From RPQJ01 sp963712815 (GTDB lineage: Bacteria > Pseudomonadota > Gammaproteobacteria > Steroidobacterales > Steroidobacteraceae), in assembly GCA_963712815.1 (NCBI GenBank), contig CAVQJL010000008.1, forward strand, positions 186,001 through 250,000: DNA of 64,000 nt, in the 5' to 3' direction. A program made the translations under genes and the position numbers. The number at the start of each line of letters is the position of its first letter. Position 1 is the stretch's first letter. Below the pieces are notes generated by a model. That model was given only the letters and a program-made list of their open reading frames with translations. It had not been told where the DNA came from and searched no databases. Below, piece by piece: positions 36,901 through 45,988 of the stretch.

Positions 36901-37712
36901 TGGCCCGCATCACGCCGCGCGACCTCACGACCACGGTCACGACCTCCTCGGACGAGCGCATCGTCGGTCTCGAGGTCGAGGATCTCGGGCCGTCCACGCT
37001 CGAGCGACTGCGCAGCCGCATCCGCGTCGAGCTCGGCGACAACGTCCGGGTGAACAGCTTCGGCCTGCGTGCCACGCTCGAGGGAGGCGTGACCGTCATC
37101 ACGCGGCCCGGCGACGTGGCACGCGGCGACGGTGCAATCCGCGTAAAAGAAGGCGAGTACAAGGCCTTCGGCCAGTTCGTGCGCATCGTGCGCGGCGTGC
37201 TGAGCTACGACATGACGCCGCTCAACGAGCCGACGCTCGATCTCGTCGCCGAACGCGAGATCCGCCGCGAGGACGTGACGGTCTCGCTCAACGTGCGCGG
37301 CACGCTCGCCGACCCGTTCATCACGCTGAGCTCGGTGCCGGCGATGTCGCAGAACGAGGCGCTGTCGTACCTGCTGACGGGTCGCTCGATCAACACGCTG
37401 CAGTCGGGCGAGGCCGCCTCGCTCGACCGGGCAGCCGAGAGCCTCGCGCTGAGCGGCGGCGGCCTGCTGCTCGGCGGCATCGGCAGCCGCGTCGGCCTGG
37501 ACGAGGTCACCGTCGAGCAGACTGGCGATGACGACACGGCGGTGGTGCTCGGCAAGTACCTCTCGCCCAATCTGTTCGTGAGCTACGGCATCTCGATCGC
37601 CGAGGCCATCAACACCATCAAGCTGCGGTACACGATCAACCGGAACTGGTCGCTCAAGGCAGAAGCCGGGCTCGAACAGAGCGCGGACGTGGAGTACCGG
37701 ATCGAGCGCTGA
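33944..37712 (+). CDS. tamB: translocation and assembly module subunit TamB (one insertion)
   Basis: TamB is a very long beta-taco protein spanning the periplasm, implicated in outer-membrane protein assembly and phospholipid transport. The ATG at 33944 starts RWRWIVLIAALVLLVAVPVVAA, an N-terminal membrane anchor. About 1,000 residues of beta-helix repeats follow, then the C-terminal DUF490 domain (DNVRVNSFGLRATLEGGVTV, GEYKAFGQFVRIVRGVLSY, ALSYLLTGRSIN). An extra G near 34003 shifts the frame inside the anchor; corrected length is 1,255 residues, normal for the family. Confidence 0.92.
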
Positions 37713-37831
37713 CGGCGGCTGTGACGCCGCGTGTGCGCCCCCGGGAGCGCGGTCGCGAGTGATTCGCGTTGCGATCTTTGGCCGATCGGCGTAAGCAGGT
37801 AGTCCGTCTGAAGCGATCAGGGAGAGGTTCC

Positions 37832-39523
37832 ATGAACCGAATACTTGTCGTTGCACTGGTCGCCATCGCCGTCGCCGCGGGTCTCTTCTACGGGCGACGC
37901 ACCTCCGACCAGTCGCCTCCGCCGCCCGTCGTCGAAATCCCGGCGCCCGTCGGCGCGACCCTGCTCGAGGGCCTCGGCGACTACACGTTCCCCGTGTCGA
38001 GTTCGCACCCCGAGGTGCAGCGCTGGTTCGACCAGGGGCTCATGCTCACCTACGGATTCAATCACGACGCGGCCGAGCGCTCCTTCATGAAGGCCGCGGA
38101 ACTCGATCCCGGCTGCGCGATGTGCTGGTGGGGCGCAGCGCTCGTGCTCGGTCCGCACGTCAACAGCGGCATGGACCCCGCGAACAACGCGAACGCGTGG
38201 TCGCGGCTGCAGCGCGCGCTGGAACTGGCGCCTCAGGCAAGCGAGCGCGAGCAGGCCTTCATCCGCGCGCTCGCCGCGCGCTATGCCGGGGACCCGCCCG
38301 ACGACCGGCGGCCGCTCGACGAGGCCTACGCGCAGGCGGCGGGCCGGCTGGCCGCCGATCGGCCGGACGACCTCGACGCTGCGACCCTGCACGCCGAGGC
38401 CCTGATGGACCTGCAACCCTGGGACTATTACGACGAGCAACTCGAGCCGAAGGGAAATACGGCCCAGATCGTCTCGATCCTCGAGTCCGTGATGGCCCGG
38501 AACCCGGATCACGCCGGTGCGCTGCACCTGTACGTGCACGCAGTCGAGGCGTCCGCCGACCCGCAGCGCGGCGCCGCGGCGGCCGATCGACTGCGCGAGC
38601 TGATCCCGGGCTCCGGACACCTCGTCCACATGCCGGCGCACATCTATGCGCGCGTCGGGCGCTGGCACGACGCGGTCATCGCCAACCAGAAGGCGATCGC
38701 GGCCGACGACGCCTACCTGGCTGTGTGCCGCGGCAATGCCAAGGGCATCTATCCGCTCGGCTACGTGCCGCATAACCACCACTTCCTGTGGTTTGCAGCC
38801 ACGATGGGTGGCGCCAGCGAGATCGCGCGCGACGCCGCGCTGCAGACGGCCGCGCGCGTCAATCTGCCCGAACTGATGCGACAGCCGGGCTTCGCGGGGC
38901 TGCAGCATTACTGGATGACACCGTGGTTCGACCGCGTCCGTTTCGGCCGCTGGGAAGAAATCACCGCCGAGGCCAACCCGGCGCCCGACCTGCCCTACGT
39001 GACCGCGATCTGGCATTACGCCCAGGCCATGGCCGCCCTGCGCCAGTCACGCCCGGACGACGCAGCGAAACACTACGACGCGCTTCAGACGCTGGCTGCG
39101 GACCCGGTCATGGACACCCTTATGGTCTGGGACCGCTATCCACTCGCCTACGCAGCTCGAATCGCCGAGCGCACCGTGAGCGCCGAGCTCGCACTCGCGC
39201 GCGGCGAGCATGGCGCTGCAATCGCGGCGCTGCGGGAGGCCGTCCTGATCGAGGACGGGATTCCCTACGACGAGCCGCCGGGCTGGCACGCCCCGGTGCG
39301 TCAGACGCTCGGCGTGGTCCTGCTGGCAGCCGGCCGGCCGGCCGAGGCCGAGGCCGTGTATCGGGAGGAGCTTGCGCGCAACCCGTCGAACGGTTGGTCC
39401 CTGCAGGGACTCTCCGACAGCCTGCGCGCGCAGCAGAAGAGCCGCGAGGCAGCGGAGACCGAGCAGAAGCTGGCACTCGCATGGGCCCACGCCGACGTCG
39501 AGCTGGCCGCGTCGCGCCTCTAG
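37832..39523 (+). CDS. tetratricopeptide-repeat protein with N-terminal membrane anchor
   Basis: From the ATG at 37832 (AGGGAGAGG upstream) the 563-residue protein starts with an uncleaved-looking signal anchor (ILVVALVAIAVAAGLFYG) and is then soluble. TPR-like helices are visible: GLMLTYGFNHDAAERSFMKAAELDPGCAMCWWGAALVLG near residue 95, more at 220-300, and VLLAAGRPAEAEAVYREELARNPSNGWSLQGL near the C-terminus. The conserved C-x-x-C-W and HMPAHIYARVGRWHDAVIANQKAI segments recur in a widespread uncharacterised TPR family. It is probably periplasmic and has its own promoter region after tamB. Confidence 0.82.
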   Translation: MNRILVVALVAIAVAAGLFYGRRTSDQSPPPPVVEIPAPVGATLLEGLGDYTFPVSSSHPEVQRWFDQGLMLTYGFNHDAAERSFMKAAELDPGCAMCWWGAALVLGPHVNSGMDPANNANAWSRLQRALELAPQASEREQAFIRALAARYAGDPPDDRRPLDEAYAQAAGRLAADRPDDLDAATLHAEALMDLQPWDYYDEQLEPKGNTAQIVSILESVMARNPDHAGALHLYVHAVEASADPQRGAAAADRLRELIPGSGHLVHMPAHIYARVGRWHDAVIANQKAIAADDAYLAVCRGNAKGIYPLGYVPHNHHFLWFAATMGGASEIARDAALQTAARVNLPELMRQPGFAGLQHYWMTPWFDRVRFGRWEEITAEANPAPDLPYVTAIWHYAQAMAALRQSRPDDAAKHYDALQTLAADPVMDTLMVWDRYPLAYAARIAERTVSAELALARGEHGAAIAALREAVLIEDGIPYDEPPGWHAPVRQTLGVVLLAAGRPAEAEAVYREELARNPSNGWSLQGLSDSLRAQQKSREAAETEQKLALAWAHADVELAASRL

Positions 39524-39554
39524 GCGTGCAGCAGCCTGGGAAGCGGGGGCTCGC

Positions 39555-40172
39555 CTAGTCGAAGTCCGTGGGCAGCGTGCGATCCCGCCAGTGCTCGAGC
39601 ATGCGCGCCACCTGGCCTGGCGTGCTTCGCCCGAGCGACATCGGCGGCAGGTCCTGCGGGTCGAAGAAGCCGACCCCGTCGGTCTCGTAGCTGCCGCGGG
39701 CCTCGCCGCCGGTGAGTTCGCAGAGCAAGAACGCCTTCCAGCCGTGGAACGGCATTTCGCCGTGGCCGTGGCGGCTGCGGTCGTAGAGCGCGGCGAGCTT
39801 CACGGCCCGGGCGCGGAAACCCGACTCCTGCTCGATCTCCTTCTCGATGGACTGGGACGGCGACTCGCCCACGTCGGCCCAGCCGCCAGGAAGCGTCCAG
39901 CGGCCGTCGGCAGTCTCGCGCACCAGCAGCACGCGACCCTCGCGGAAGCTCGCGCCGCGCACCTCGACCTTGGGCGTCACGTAGCCCGTCTCCTGGCGCC
40001 ACAGCGCCAGCAGCGTGTCGCGGTCGGCGGGCCGACCGCCTGCGACCAGCTCCGCCGCGATGCATTCGATCTCCTCGTAGCGCTGCCGGTCATACTCGCT
40101 GCCGCAGAAATGCAGCCCGGTGCGCGCGAGCGCCTGCAGGCGAAGGGCGAGATCGAGATGGCGATCAGTCAC
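39555..40172 (-). CDS. NUDIX hydrolase with N-terminal extension
   Basis: The 205-residue protein has a helical N-terminal domain (LQALARTGLHFCGSEYDRQRYEEIECIAAEL) of the NUDIX_N type and then a NUDIX domain whose box is GGWADVGESPSQSIEKEIEQESG, slightly degenerate from GX5EX7REUXEEXGU since REVxEE is EKEIEQE. Glutamates for metal binding are retained. Members act on ADP-ribose or other nucleoside diphosphate derivatives; the substrate is unknown. GTG at 40172 is the likely start and lies just after the stop of the DUF1801 gene (40181). Confidence 0.82.
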   Translation of the reverse strand: MTDRHLDLALRLQALARTGLHFCGSEYDRQRYEEIECIAAELVAGGRPADRDTLLALWRQETGYVTPKVEVRGASFREGRVLLVRETADGRWTLPGGWADVGESPSQSIEKEIEQESGFRARAVKLAALYDRSRHGHGEMPFHGWKAFLLCELTGGEARGSYETDGVGFFDPQDLPPMSLGRSTPGQVARMLEHWRDRTLPTDFD

Positions 40173-40180
40173 GGACGGGA

Positions 40181-40624
40181 TCAGGCGCGGCCCGCCTCGT
40201 GCCGCCGGATGAACTCCGCGGGCGGTGTGCTCGCGATCTCGCGGCCGATCGCTTCGAGCGGCAGCTCCCCGATCGACTTGAACCGCAGGCAGGACTTGCC
40301 CATGTCGGGCCGGCGACCCATGGCCGTCCACGCCTGGCGCAGCCGCTCGGCGCGCGCCTCGTCGAGGTAGGCGCAGGTCAGGTACAGGGCGTAGGTGTTC
40401 TTCTGGGCCGCGAGCGCCACGTACATCAGCGGCTTGCCGTTGCAGGTCTTCGGACAGTCCTCAAGCGGCAACTCGTAGCAGATCATCCCGAAGCCCATGG
40501 CCTCGCAGTAGCCCTTCGGCAGGTGCTCGCGGACGAACCGGCGCATCGCGGCGACGACCTTGCGCCGCTCGGGCGGCAGGGTCGCGAGGTACTCGGCGAC
40601 GGTGGCGGCGGAGCTAGAGACCAC
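40181..40624 (-). CDS. DUF1801 domain protein
   Basis: From GTG at 40624, with GGAGGA seven bases upstream, the product is 147 residues. It contains TVAEYLATLPPERRKVVAAMRRFVREHLP, the DUF1801 (YdhG-like) N-terminal helices, then EAMGFGMICYELPL, GKPLMYVALAAQKNTYALYLT and GKSCLRFKSIGELPLEAI. These compact alpha/beta proteins have no established activity. It is divergent from the marR-like gene, with two palindromes in the 108-bp gap, so the MarR protein may control it. Confidence 0.83.
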   Translation of the reverse strand: MVSSSAATVAEYLATLPPERRKVVAAMRRFVREHLPKGYCEAMGFGMICYELPLEDCPKTCNGKPLMYVALAAQKNTYALYLTCAYLDEARAERLRQAWTAMGRRPDMGKSCLRFKSIGELPLEAIGREIASTPPAEFIRRHEAGRA

Positions 40625-40684
40625 AGGTCGGTCCTCCGGGGCGGTCGCCGGGAGTATGCACAGGACCGTGCGGCGCGGCGATAT

Positions 40685-40700
40685 TGACAGCTCGCTGTCA
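40685..40700. promoter_or_regulatory. palindrome TGACAG-CTCG-CTGTCA (operator candidate)
   Basis: A perfect 6+4+6 palindrome in the gap between the divergent DUF1801 and MarR-family genes, 33 bp before the MarR ATG. It overlaps a TTGACA-like -35 hexamer (40684-40689), the usual placing of an autorepressor site. Confidence 0.6.
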
Positions 40701-40704
40701 CTCT

Positions 40705-40725
40705 GTAAGTCTGTTGGCAACTTAC
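40705..40725. promoter_or_regulatory. inverted repeat GTAAGT-N9-ACTTAC (operator candidate)
   Basis: Perfect six-base half-sites separated by nine bases, directly downstream of the TGACAG palindrome and ending seven bases before the MarR ATG. Its size matches MarR-dimer sites. Confidence 0.55.
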
Positions 40726-40732
40726 CCGTGGG

Positions 40733-41263
40733 ATGCCCATGGCCGCGACCGAGCGCAGCGCCGACGACGCCTTCCAGAATGTGTTGCTCGCCCTGTTCCA
40801 GCTGCACGGCCGCGTGCTGGAAGCCGCCGACGCGATGTCGGGCGGATTCGGCCTCACCGGCGCGCGCTGGCAGGTCATGAAGGTCGCCGCGCGGCAGTCG
40901 CTCACCGTCTCGCAGATCGCGCGCCGGCTCGGGCTCAAGCGCCAGAGCGTACAGCGCACCGTGGACCAGCTCGCCGGGCAGGGGTTCGTGGAACTCGCAC
41001 CCAACGCCGATCACCAGCGCGCCAGCCTCGTGGGCCTCTCGGCCGAGGGCAAGCGCATCCTTGCCGCGCTCGAGTCGCGCCAGCAGGCATGGCTCGACCG
41101 CTGCCTGCGCGGTCTGGGCAGTGCCGAGCTCGAGTCGCTCGCGAACTCGCTGGGCGGGCTCTGCGAGCGCGTCGGGCAGGCGACCTCGCGCGAGCGGCGT
41201 GCAGCCGGACCGGGTGCGCGCCGCGCGTCCACGGGCGGACGCCGCCGCCTCGTGGCGGCCTGA
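40733..41263 (+). CDS. MarR-family transcriptional regulator
   Basis: The 176-residue protein has a winged-helix domain: ALFQLHGRVLEAADAM (dimer helix), LTGARWQVMKVAARQSLTVSQIARRLGLKRQSVQRTVDQLAGQGFVEL (helix-turn-helix) and DHQRASLVGLSAEGKRI (wing). A basic, low-complexity tail of about 25 residues follows and is longer than usual. MarR proteins typically repress their own and a divergent gene in response to small aromatic or oxidant ligands. Palindromes upstream are probable targets. Confidence 0.88.
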   Translation: MPMAATERSADDAFQNVLLALFQLHGRVLEAADAMSGGFGLTGARWQVMKVAARQSLTVSQIARRLGLKRQSVQRTVDQLAGQGFVELAPNADHQRASLVGLSAEGKRILAALESRQQAWLDRCLRGLGSAELESLANSLGGLCERVGQATSRERRAAGPGARRASTGGRRRLVAA

Positions 41264-41300
41264 ACGGACAACGCACTCACGCGACCCCGGGAAGAACGCC

Positions 41301-41970
41301 ATGATTCCGACGCTGCTGATACTGAAGTGGGCCCACATCATCGCCATGGTGTACTGGCTCGGCGGCGAGTGGGGCGTGTTCCAGACCTCCTACCACGTCA
41401 CCAACCCGCGGCTCTCGCTCGAGGAGCGGCGGCGCCACATGGAGACCGCCTACCGCATCGACATCCTCGCGCGGCTCGGCATCATCCTGTTGCTGCCGAT
41501 CGGCCTGCACATGGGTTATCTCTGGGGCACGCAGCCGCTGGGTGGCGGCTGGCTGGTGGCGATGTGGATCCTGAGCGCGGCGTGGGTCGGGCTGGCACTC
41601 GCAGCGTTCGCGAAGCGCGGCACCGACGACGGGTCTGAAGCTCACGATCTGGGACGACCGAATCCGCTACGTGCTGATCCCGGCGCTCGCGGGGATCGCG
41701 GCCTGGTCGCTGCTCACCGACTATCCCTTCCAGCAGAACTGGTACGCGGCCAAGGTTCTCATCTACTCGGGCCTGCTGGTGATCGGCCTGATCCTCCGCT
41801 TCGTGATGCGCCACTGGACCCTGACCTTCCGCCAGCTCGCCGCCTCGGGCCCGAACGCCGAACTCGAGGCGAAGCTCACGCGCGAGATCAACCTGTCGCG
41901 CAAGCTCGCCTACGTGTACTGGGTCGGCATCGGCACGGTGGCGTTCATCGGGGTGACGAAGTTCTTCTGA
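41301..41970 (+). CDS. four-span membrane protein, DUF2269-like (one insertion)
   Basis: The product begins MIPTLLILKWAHIIAMVYWLGGEWGVFQTSYHV, with a histidine and tryptophans in the first span reminiscent of DUF2269/CopD-like proteins. Four hydrophobic segments are seen (about residues 5-23, 55-72, 85-100, and two at 125-165), and the C-terminus ends YVYWVGIGTVAFIGVTKFF. An extra G near 41633 interrupts the frame; corrected length is 222 residues. It follows the MarR-like gene by 37 bp. Function unknown. Confidence 0.68.
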
Positions 41971-42089
41971 CGGCGGACGGGCTCCATGGGCCCGCGCCCT
42001 GCGGGCTCGCCTCCCCTGCCGTGTCCCGAGTGGCCATCCTGCGCCGTGCGGAGGGCCACGGGGCCTGTCGATCGACCTTGACAGGTGGC

Positions 42090-42123
42090 GCATAATTATG
42101 CACATTTGAATGAATTTTATTCA
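42090..42123. promoter_or_regulatory. ArgR operator (ARG-box pair) candidate upstream of argR
   Basis: Two AT-rich palindromes lie in very GC-rich DNA: GCATAATTATGC at 42090-42101 and TGAATTTTATTCA at 42111-42123. The second matches the ARG-box half-sites TGAAT/ATTCA with a three- instead of four-base spacer. Paired boxes are the normal ArgR hexamer target. A TTGACA at 42078-42083 precedes them, consistent with repression of the arg operon and argR itself. Confidence 0.72.
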
Positions 42124-42141
42124 GTCCATCACGCTCAGCCC

Positions 42142-42597
42142 TTGGCCACCGATCCCCACATCCAGCTCCACCGCCGGGACGCCATCGCGCGCATCCTGCG
42201 GCGCGCCGCGGTCGGCCGTCAGGCCGAGCTCGTCGAGCTGCTGCGCGCCGAGGGTTTCGAGGCCACGCAGTCCTCGGTGAGCCGCGACCTGCGGGAGCTC
42301 GGCGTGGTGAAGGGCGCCGACCGCTACCTGCTGCCCGCAGCCGAGGACGCGCTGACGCCGAGCCACTTCGAGGACGTGCGCGCCTTCGTGAAAGGCTACC
42401 GCGCGGCCGGCCCCAACCTGACCGTGCTTCGCACCACCACCGGCACGGCGCAGGGCGTAGCCATCGCGCTCGACAAGGCGCGCTGGCCCGAGATCGTCGG
42501 CACCATCGCCGGCGACGACACGATCTTCATCGCGACCGCGAGTGAGCGCACCCAGCGCCGCCTGCACGCGCACCTGCATTCCATCTTCGGACGCTGA
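42142..42597 (+). CDS. argR: arginine repressor
   Basis: ArgR is a hexameric repressor of arginine synthesis genes using L-arginine as corepressor. The product (151 residues from TTG 42142) has the winged-helix RRDAIARILRRAAVGRQAELVELLRAEGFEATQSSVSRDLRELGVVK and the C-terminal hexamerisation/arginine-binding region with TVLRTTTGTAQGVAIALDKARWPEIVGTIAGDDTIFI. The frame is open to a GTG at 42085, but that would place codons over the ARG-box-like palindromes, so the later TTG is preferred with moderate confidence. It heads the arg cluster; argG starts eight bases after its stop. Confidence 0.92.
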   Translation: MATDPHIQLHRRDAIARILRRAAVGRQAELVELLRAEGFEATQSSVSRDLRELGVVKGADRYLLPAAEDALTPSHFEDVRAFVKGYRAAGPNLTVLRTTTGTAQGVAIALDKARWPEIVGTIAGDDTIFIATASERTQRRLHAHLHSIFGR

Positions 42598-42605
42598 GAC
42601 CTCCC

Positions 42606-43836
42606 ATGCCCCACGCTTCCACGGGCGCCAAGCCCATCCTGCTCGCTTTTTCCGGCGGCCTCGACACCTCGTTCTGCGTGCCCTGGCTCGCCGAGACCTA
42701 CGACTCGCCCCGTCGTCACGCTCACGGTGAACACCGGCAGCATCGACGCGGCCACCGCCCAGATGCTCGAGGAGCGCTCGAAGACCCTCGGCGCCGTGGC
42801 ACACCACCTCGTGGACGCGCGCCCCGCCTACTTCGAGCAGGTGATCAAGTTCCTCATCATGGGCAACGTGCGCCGCGGCAACCTGTATCCGCTGTGCGTC
42901 GGCGCCGAGCGGGTACTGCAGGCACAGACCGTCGCGCAGTGGGCACGCAAGCTCGGCACGGATGTCGTGGCGCACGGCTCCACTGCCGCCGGCAACGACC
43001 AGGTGCGCTTCGAGGTCGCGCTGCGCACGCTCGCTCCGGAGCTCGAGATCCTCGCTCCCGTGCGCGACCGCGCCTTCAAGCGGCCCGACCAGCTCGTGTA
43101 CCTCGAGTCGCGCAAGCTGCCGGTGCCGCCCTTCGGCGCGGCCTACTCCGTGAACCGCGGCCTGTGGGGCACCACCATCGGGGGGAAGGAGACGCTGGTC
43201 TCCGACACCTGCATCCCGGACACCGCCTGGGTGCTGACGCGCGATGCGTTCACGAACCCGCTGGCACCGGAGCGCCACACGATCGGCTTCGAGGCCGGTG
43301 TCCCCTGCGCGCTCGACGGCGAGGCCATGGACCCGGTCGGCCTGATCGAGGCCGTCGAGGCGCTGGGCGCCAGGTTCGGCATCGGCCGCGGCATCCACCT
43401 CGGCGACACCATCATCGGCTTCAAGGGCCGCGTCGCGTTCGAGGCCCCGGCGGCCGAGATCCTGCTCACCGCGCATCGCGAGCTCGAGAAGCTGGTGCTC
43501 TCGGCGCGCCAGGCCCGCCTCAAGGATTCGCTCGCCGGCCCCTACGGCGACCTCGTGCACGAGGGCCAGCACCTCGACCCGGTGTGCCGCGACATCGAGA
43601 CCTTCTTCGTCTCGACGCAGCAGCGCGTCACGGGCGAGGTGAACCTGCTGCTCCGGCCGGGCGTCGTGTTCGTCGAGGGCGTGGCCTCCACGTACTCGCT
43701 CATGAAAGCCTCCAAGGGCGCCTACGGCGAGTCCGCCGGCGAGTGGACCGCAGCGGAGGCGCACGGCTTCTCGAAGATGCTGGCGTTGCCCGGCATCTTC
43801 TACACGCGGGCCGGCCGGCCACCGCAGGGGTCATGA
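42606..43836 (+). CDS. argG: argininosuccinate synthase (one insertion)
   Basis: ArgG joins citrulline and aspartate using ATP. The start LLAFSGGLDTSFCVPWLAETY holds the N-type ATP pyrophosphatase P-loop SGGLDTS. An extra C near 42711 shifts the frame inside VVTLTVNTGSIDAATAQ, after which the rest is intact: WGTTIGGKETLVSDTCIPDTAWVLTRD, SVNRGLWGTTIGGKE. Corrected length is 409 residues, matching the shorter argG type of Xanthomonadales. The stop overlaps the following DUF1611 gene (ATGA). Confidence 0.9.
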
Positions 43837-44930
43837 CCATGGCGAGCCCGATGCGGACAGTGGTCGTCGACAAGATCGCCTCGATCGCGCAGGCCTGCGG
43901 CCTGAGCCACGAGGTGCGCATCGCCACCCGCGACATTCCCTGCGAGGAAGGCGCGGTGCTGGTGGTGGAGATCCTCACCAACAAGTCGACCTACAACACG
44001 CTCGAGCTGACCAGCGGCCGCATGGCCAAGGTGGCGCGCGGCGACGTCGTGGTCGGCGCCCTCGGCCACCGCCAGGCGCTGTTCGGCTACTCGGGCCACA
44101 TCCCCGACAAAGTCCAGGCCGGCGACGTGCTGCAGGTGCTCAACATCGGCGGCGTGCTCGGCGTGTGCGACTCGGTGAACCCCGACAAGGGCAAGCCCTT
44201 CGACTGCCGCGTGCTCGGCTGCGTGCTGCAGTTCCCGTTCCTGGGCGAGCGCATCGGCGTGCCGGCGAAGGTGGGCCACCGCAAGCTCGACTACGCCGCG
44301 CCGCTCGACACGCACGGCGTGCCGGTGGTGGCGCTCGCCGGCACCTGCATGGAAGCCGGCAAGACTGCCGCGGCCTGCGCAATCGTCAGCCGCATGCGCC
44401 ATCGCGGCCTCATCGTGCACGCCTTCAAGGCCACCGGGGTATCGTTGCGCCGCGACATCCTCGCCATGGAGGACTCCGGCGCGCGCCGCAGCATGATCTT
44501 CACCGACCTCGGCATCGTCACGACCACGGCGGCCTGCGGCCCCGCGCTCACGCGCACCATGCTCTCCGAGATGACGCAGGGCCGTCCCGACGTCGTGGTG
44601 TTCGAACTCGGCGACGGCATCCTCGGTGCCTACGGCGTCGAGGCGATCCTCGCGGAGACCGACATCCGCGAGGCGCTCACGGCCGTGGTGCTCTCGGCCA
44701 ACGACCCGGTCGCGGCATGGGGCGGCGTGAAGCTGCTGCGCGAGCGCTTCCAGATCGAGCCCTGCGCCGTGACGGGACCGGCCACGGACAACGCGGTGGG
44801 CGTGAACATCATCCAGGACCAGATGGGCGTGCGCGCCGTGAATGCCATGACGTCTGGCGCGGCGCTCGGCGACCATCTCATCGAGAGACTGGGGCTCGGG
44901 GCGAAGCTCGCGCAGGCGGCCTCGGAATGA
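43833..44930 (+). CDS. DUF1611-family protein (DgcN-like acyltransferase) inside the arginine operon
   Basis: The 365-residue product has an N-terminal DUF1611_N-like domain (about 10-150) and a C-terminal P-loop-like domain starting VPVVALAGTCMEAGKTAAACAI near residue 165, followed by AFKATGVSLRRDI and DVVVFELGDGILGAYGV. DUF1611 includes DgcN, reported as a D-glutamate N-acetyltransferase that uses acetyl-CoA. Its stop and start overlap argG and argC by four bases, so it is translated as a member of the arginine operon. No argA, argJ or fused acetyltransferase is in the cluster, so it is a good candidate for making the N-acylglutamate that feeds argB. This function is inferred. Confidence 0.82.
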   Translation: MTMASPMRTVVVDKIASIAQACGLSHEVRIATRDIPCEEGAVLVVEILTNKSTYNTLELTSGRMAKVARGDVVVGALGHRQALFGYSGHIPDKVQAGDVLQVLNIGGVLGVCDSVNPDKGKPFDCRVLGCVLQFPFLGERIGVPAKVGHRKLDYAAPLDTHGVPVVALAGTCMEAGKTAAACAIVSRMRHRGLIVHAFKATGVSLRRDILAMEDSGARRSMIFTDLGIVTTTAACGPALTRTMLSEMTQGRPDVVVFELGDGILGAYGVEAILAETDIREALTAVVLSANDPVAAWGGVKLLRERFQIEPCAVTGPATDNAVGVNIIQDQMGVRAVNAMTSGAALGDHLIERLGLGAKLAQAASE

Positions 44931-45988
44931 CGGCGCGCCTCCCCGCGATCGTGCTGGGCGGCACCGGCTACGTCGCGGGCGAACTGCTGCGCCTGCTGGC
45001 CTCGCACCCGCACCTCGACCTCGCGGCCGTGGCCTCGGACAGCCAGCCGGACGAGCCGGTCGCGCAGTTCTTCCGTCACCTGCAGCCGGTGCTGCCACAC
45101 CTGCGCTTCGCCGGCCACGACGAGACGATCGAGTACGTCACGGCGAACCCCGCCACCGCAGTGTTCTCGGCGGCGCCGCATGGCGTGTCCGCGCCGCTGA
45201 TCGACCGCCTGCTCACGGCTGCGGAGCAGGCCGGTACGCAACCACGCGTGGTCGACATCTCGGCTGACTTCCGCTTCCGCACGGCGTCCGCGTACGAGGC
45301 CGTGTACAAGCATGGCCACGGCGCGCCCGCGCGCCTCCCAGAGTTCACCTGCGCCTTGCCCGAGCACCTCAACGCGCTCGACACGCCGCACGTCGCGCAC
45401 CCGGGCTGCTTCGCCACCGCCATCCTGCTGGCGAGCGTGCCACTGCTGTCGCTCGGGCTCGTCGAGCCGCGCCTGTTCGTCTCGGGCATTACCGGCAGCA
45501 CCGGCTCCGGCCGCCAGCCGACCGCGGGCACGCACCACCCGCAGCGCCACTCCGACCTCTACGCGTACGGCGCGCTGGCCCACCGCCACGCGCCCGAGGT
45601 TCGCGCGCTCGCGCTGGAGGCAAGCGGCGTCGATGCGGAGGTCAACTTCGTGCCGCACTCGGGACCCTTCGCGCGCGGAATTCACGTTACGGTGCAGGCC
45701 GTCGCCTGCGAGCCGCTCACCAGCCACGCACTGGTGCATGCGCTGCGCGACTTCTACGACCAATCGGTGTTCGTGCGGGTCGGCGCCGAGTTGCCGCGAC
45801 TGAAGGACGTGGTCGCGAGCAATTTCGCGCAGCTCTCCGGCGTCGCGCAGGGCGGCACCGTCGCCGTGACCTGCGTGATCGACAACCTGACCAAGGGGGC
45901 GGCCGGCGGCGCCGTCCAGTGGATGAACCGGATGCTCGGCTTCGACGAGACGGCGGGGCTCATGCAGAGCGCGGCGGGCTGGACGTGA
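44927..45988 (+). CDS. argC: N-acyl-gamma-glutamyl-phosphate reductase
   Basis: ArgC reduces N-acylglutamyl 5-phosphate to the semialdehyde with NADPH. The 353-residue protein has the Rossmann start IVLGGTGYVAGELLRLL, the catalytic cysteine in HPGCFATAILL near residue 160, GITGSTGSGRQP, and the catalytic histidine region FVPHSGPFARGIHVT. Usual ArgC proteins have HVPHxxPxxRG. GGTGYVAGEL is the longer-type NAD(P) motif. It overlaps the DUF1611 gene at its start and the aminotransferase gene at its end by four bases. Confidence 0.95.
   Translation: MTARLPAIVLGGTGYVAGELLRLLASHPHLDLAAVASDSQPDEPVAQFFRHLQPVLPHLRFAGHDETIEYVTANPATAVFSAAPHGVSAPLIDRLLTAAEQAGTQPRVVDISADFRFRTASAYEAVYKHGHGAPARLPEFTCALPEHLNALDTPHVAHPGCFATAILLASVPLLSLGLVEPRLFVSGITGSTGSGRQPTAGTHHPQRHSDLYAYGALAHRHAPEVRALALEASGVDAEVNFVPHSGPFARGIHVTVQAVACEPLTSHALVHALRDFYDQSVFVRVGAELPRLKDVVASNFAQLSGVAQGGTVAVTCVIDNLTKGAAGGAVQWMNRMLGFDETAGLMQSAAGWT

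Noticed and set aside
42606..43836. argG as a pseudogene or programmed frameshift
   Set aside because: A single extra C in a run of C residues explains the break, the rest is intact, and neighbouring arg genes are whole. There is no slippery site with a downstream structure of the kind used for programmed shifts.
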